Shown: positions 62,623 to 64,000 of the stretch, piece by piece
How positions within the stretch are numbered: position 1 is the first letter of the stretch
Layout of the letters: every line of letters starts with the position of its first letter
From: Lutibacter citreus
Lineage (GTDB): Bacteria; Bacteroidota; Bacteroidia; Flavobacteriales; Flavobacteriaceae
Length of the DNA stretch: 64,000 nt
NCBI RefSeq assembly: GCF_003260195.1
Contig: NZ_QEIH01000004.1
Coordinates: 434,001 to 498,000 of the forward strand
Direction: 5' to 3'
Notes under the pieces: generated by a model
Told to the model about the DNA's origin: nothing
The model's input: only the letters and a program-made list of their open reading frames with translations
Database searches by the model: none
Translations under genes and position numbers: made by a program

Positions 62623-64000
62623 TTACTTGGTTGTTATTGAAATATTTGAACCTTCTAATCCTTTTGAATTAGCTTTAATTGAAATGGATCCTGAATTTTC
62701 AGTTGATTTCACAACTAGTAAACACATACCGTTAAAAGCGTTTCTATTTGAAGCCTGAAATGATTTTAATGATGTTTGATCACCATTACCAACTGCTGCT
62801 AAAACACCTTCTCCTTGAATATCAAAGTTTACTAAATTATCAGATAAAGGACACATATTTCCATCTTTATCTTCAATTTTTACTGTTATAAAAGATAAAT
62901 CATTTCCATCTGCATCAATCTCACTTCTATCAGCAACCAAACTAATTTTAGCTGGTTTTCCTGCAGTTTTTATTTCTTTAGTTACAATTTCTTTGCCTTT
63001 GTTATATGCAACAACTTTTATACTTCCAGGTTGGTAAGGTACGTTCCAAGATAAACGGTATTTAGATTTATACATTCCTTTATCAAATTCATGATATTCT
63101 GCAGGAATCATAGTAAAATCTTTTCCTTTTACTTTTTTACCAAATGATTTTCCGTTAACAAATAATTCAACTTCCTCACAATTTGTATAGGAATAAACAG
63201 GGATAGTTTCTCCTTCTTTCCCTTCCCAATTCCAATGTGGTAATACGTGAACCATTGGTTCTGTAGTCCACTGACTTTGGTACAAGTAATATCTATCTTT
63301 TGGAAAACCACATAAATCTACTGGAGCAAAATATGAAGAACGTGAAGGCCAATCATCATTCCAATATCCGTGTGTTGAATTATCTCTACCTCCATAAGGG
63401 GTTGGTTCTCCAATATAATCAAAACCTGTCCACATAAATTCACCTAAAGATCTTGGCTCTTTTTCTTGCGCATCAAACTCAACATCTGGAGCATATGCCC
63501 AAGGTGGTCCAACAATTGCATCGTAACTTGAAACGTGATTTGTTGAATGTCTCTCAGTAAATTCAATTGGTAAATGATACACACCTCTACTACTTGTTAA
63601 AGATGAAGTTTCTGAACCATATAAAATCATATCAGGATTTGCTTCTAAAATTTCTTTGTAATTTTCTGGCCAATAGTTCATTCCAACTATATCAACTTCA
63701 TAAGCTAATTTATTTGTAAATGGTGCTGGATAATAATTAAACCCAACCGTTGTAGGTCGTGTAATATCTTCATCATGGCAAATATCATTTAATACTTTGG
63801 TAATCTTCCAACCATCTTTTTTACTTTGCTCTAAAATTTCGTTACCAATACTCCACATTATAACCGATGGATGATTGCGATCACGTTTAATCATATCACG
63901 TAAATCACGTTCGTGCCATTTATCAAAAAACTTATTGTAACCGTTTTTCACTTTCCCTATTTTCCACTCATCAAAAGCTTCAACAATTACTACAATTCCT
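62623..64000 (-). CDS. GH2 beta-galactosidase-like enzyme, N-terminal part outside the window
   Basis: The frame stays open to the right edge (VVIVEAFDEWKIGK precedes the first apparent start), so only the catalytic and C-terminal parts are seen, about 458 residues. RDRNHPSVIMWSIGNEI holds the acid/base Glu and MILYGSETSS the nucleophile Glu of GH2; SRGVYHLP and GFDYIGEPTPYGG are typical of the long DUF4982-containing beta-galactosidases. C-terminal Ig-like domains end the protein (VADRSEIDADGNDLSFITV). It belongs to a different GH2 subgroup from the pair at 36815 and 39900. First visible gene of the unit GH2-DUF1080-sulfatase. Confidence 0.92.
   Translation of the reverse strand, partial: GIVVIVEAFDEWKIGKVKNGYNKFFDKWHERDLRDMIKRDRNHPSVIMWSIGNEILEQSKKDGWKITKVLNDICHDEDITRPTTVGFNYYPAPFTNKLAYEVDIVGMNYWPENYKEILEANPDMILYGSETSSLTSSRGVYHLPIEFTERHSTNHVSSYDAIVGPPWAYAPDVEFDAQEKEPRSLGEFMWTGFDYIGEPTPYGGRDNSTHGYWNDDWPSRSSYFAPVDLCGFPKDRYYLYQSQWTTEPMVHVLPHWNWEGKEGETIPVYSYTNCEEVELFVNGKSFGKKVKGKDFTMIPAEYHEFDKGMYKSKYRLSWNVPYQPGSIKVVAYNKGKEIVTKEIKTAGKPAKISLVADRSEIDADGNDLSFITVKIEDKDGNMCPLSDNLVNFDIQGEGVLAAVGNGDQTSLKSFQASNRNAFNGMCLLVVKSTENSGSISIKANSKGLEGSNISITTK

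Noticed and set aside
1-64000. CRISPR arrays, tRNA or rRNA genes, transposases, integrases and phage genes
   Set aside because: Looked for in all regions between genes and among the proteins; none was seen. The only mobility evidence is the 202-bp direct repeat and the GH29 insertion scar.

Overview
The window reads as marine Flavobacteriia (Bacteroidota) DNA. It is AT-rich, lacks Shine-Dalgarno signals, shows TAnnTTTG-type promoter elements, carries many Bacteroidota-style lipoprotein and Sec signals, and contains one protein with a type IX secretion C-terminal domain. Apart from an alpha-glucan phosphorylase and a small secreted protein at the left edge, almost all of it is a very large polysaccharide-utilisation region. 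I count eight formylglycine (S1-type) sulfatases, three GH117, four GH16, three GH2 (one cut by the right edge), two GH3, one each of GH127, GH28 and GH29, five paralogues of an uncharacterised GH43/GH117-like beta-propeller family, carbohydrate esterases, a tandem DUF1080 protein, a FAD oxidoreductase, a KDPG/KDPGal-type aldolase, one sodium-solute symporter, and LacI and AraC regulators. The likely substrate is a sulfated red-algal galactan (agar/porphyran or carrageenan type). This is inferred from GH117 + GH127 + GH16 + GH2 + sulfatases and is not proven here. No SusC/SusD pair is present.

Layout. 1-2029: partial small secreted protein, bidirectional terminator, glgP-like gene. 2208-15197 (all minus): esterase + GH127; two sulfatases; then a four-gene unit of sulfatase, sulfatase, GH3 and aldolase. 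15459-15818: small plus-strand secreted protein. 15919-20004: GH117 behind a palindromic operator, and a large T9SS beta-helix protein. 20141-47295 (all minus, mostly 0-80 bp gaps): an apparent ~27-kb operon that starts at the symporter and FAD oxidoreductase, continues through propeller, GH2, GH16, propeller, [GH29], propeller, sulfatase, GH16 and two GH117 genes, and ends at a sulfatase. 47296-47461: divergent control region with a perfect palindrome next to the LacI gene (47462-48478). 48469-53242: a module (TIM-barrel glycosidase-like gene, GH3, AraC) bounded by two identical 202-bp copies of the lacI 3' end. 53473-64000 (minus): outer-membrane-like protein, GH28, double esterase, two sulfatases, DUF1080 protein and a GH2 that runs off the edge.

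How it may work (inference): GH16 enzymes cut the galactan outside or on the surface; sulfatases and esterases strip substituents; GH117, GH127, GH2, GH29 and the propeller family trim oligosaccharides from their ends; the symporter takes up a released sugar; and the aldolase closes a 2-keto-3-deoxy-sugar-acid route such as that used for 3,6-anhydrogalactose. The LacI protein probably controls both the 27-kb operon and the distant GH117 gene, because both carry the same CGAGAACGTTCTCG palindrome.

Most striking: the 202-bp direct repeat around the GH3/AraC module; a GH29 gene of higher GC lodged between the two ends of a destroyed gene; two GH16 enzymes interrupted by an apparently circularly permuted discoidin-like domain; and five propeller paralogues that lack the usual GH43/GH117 catalytic aspartates.
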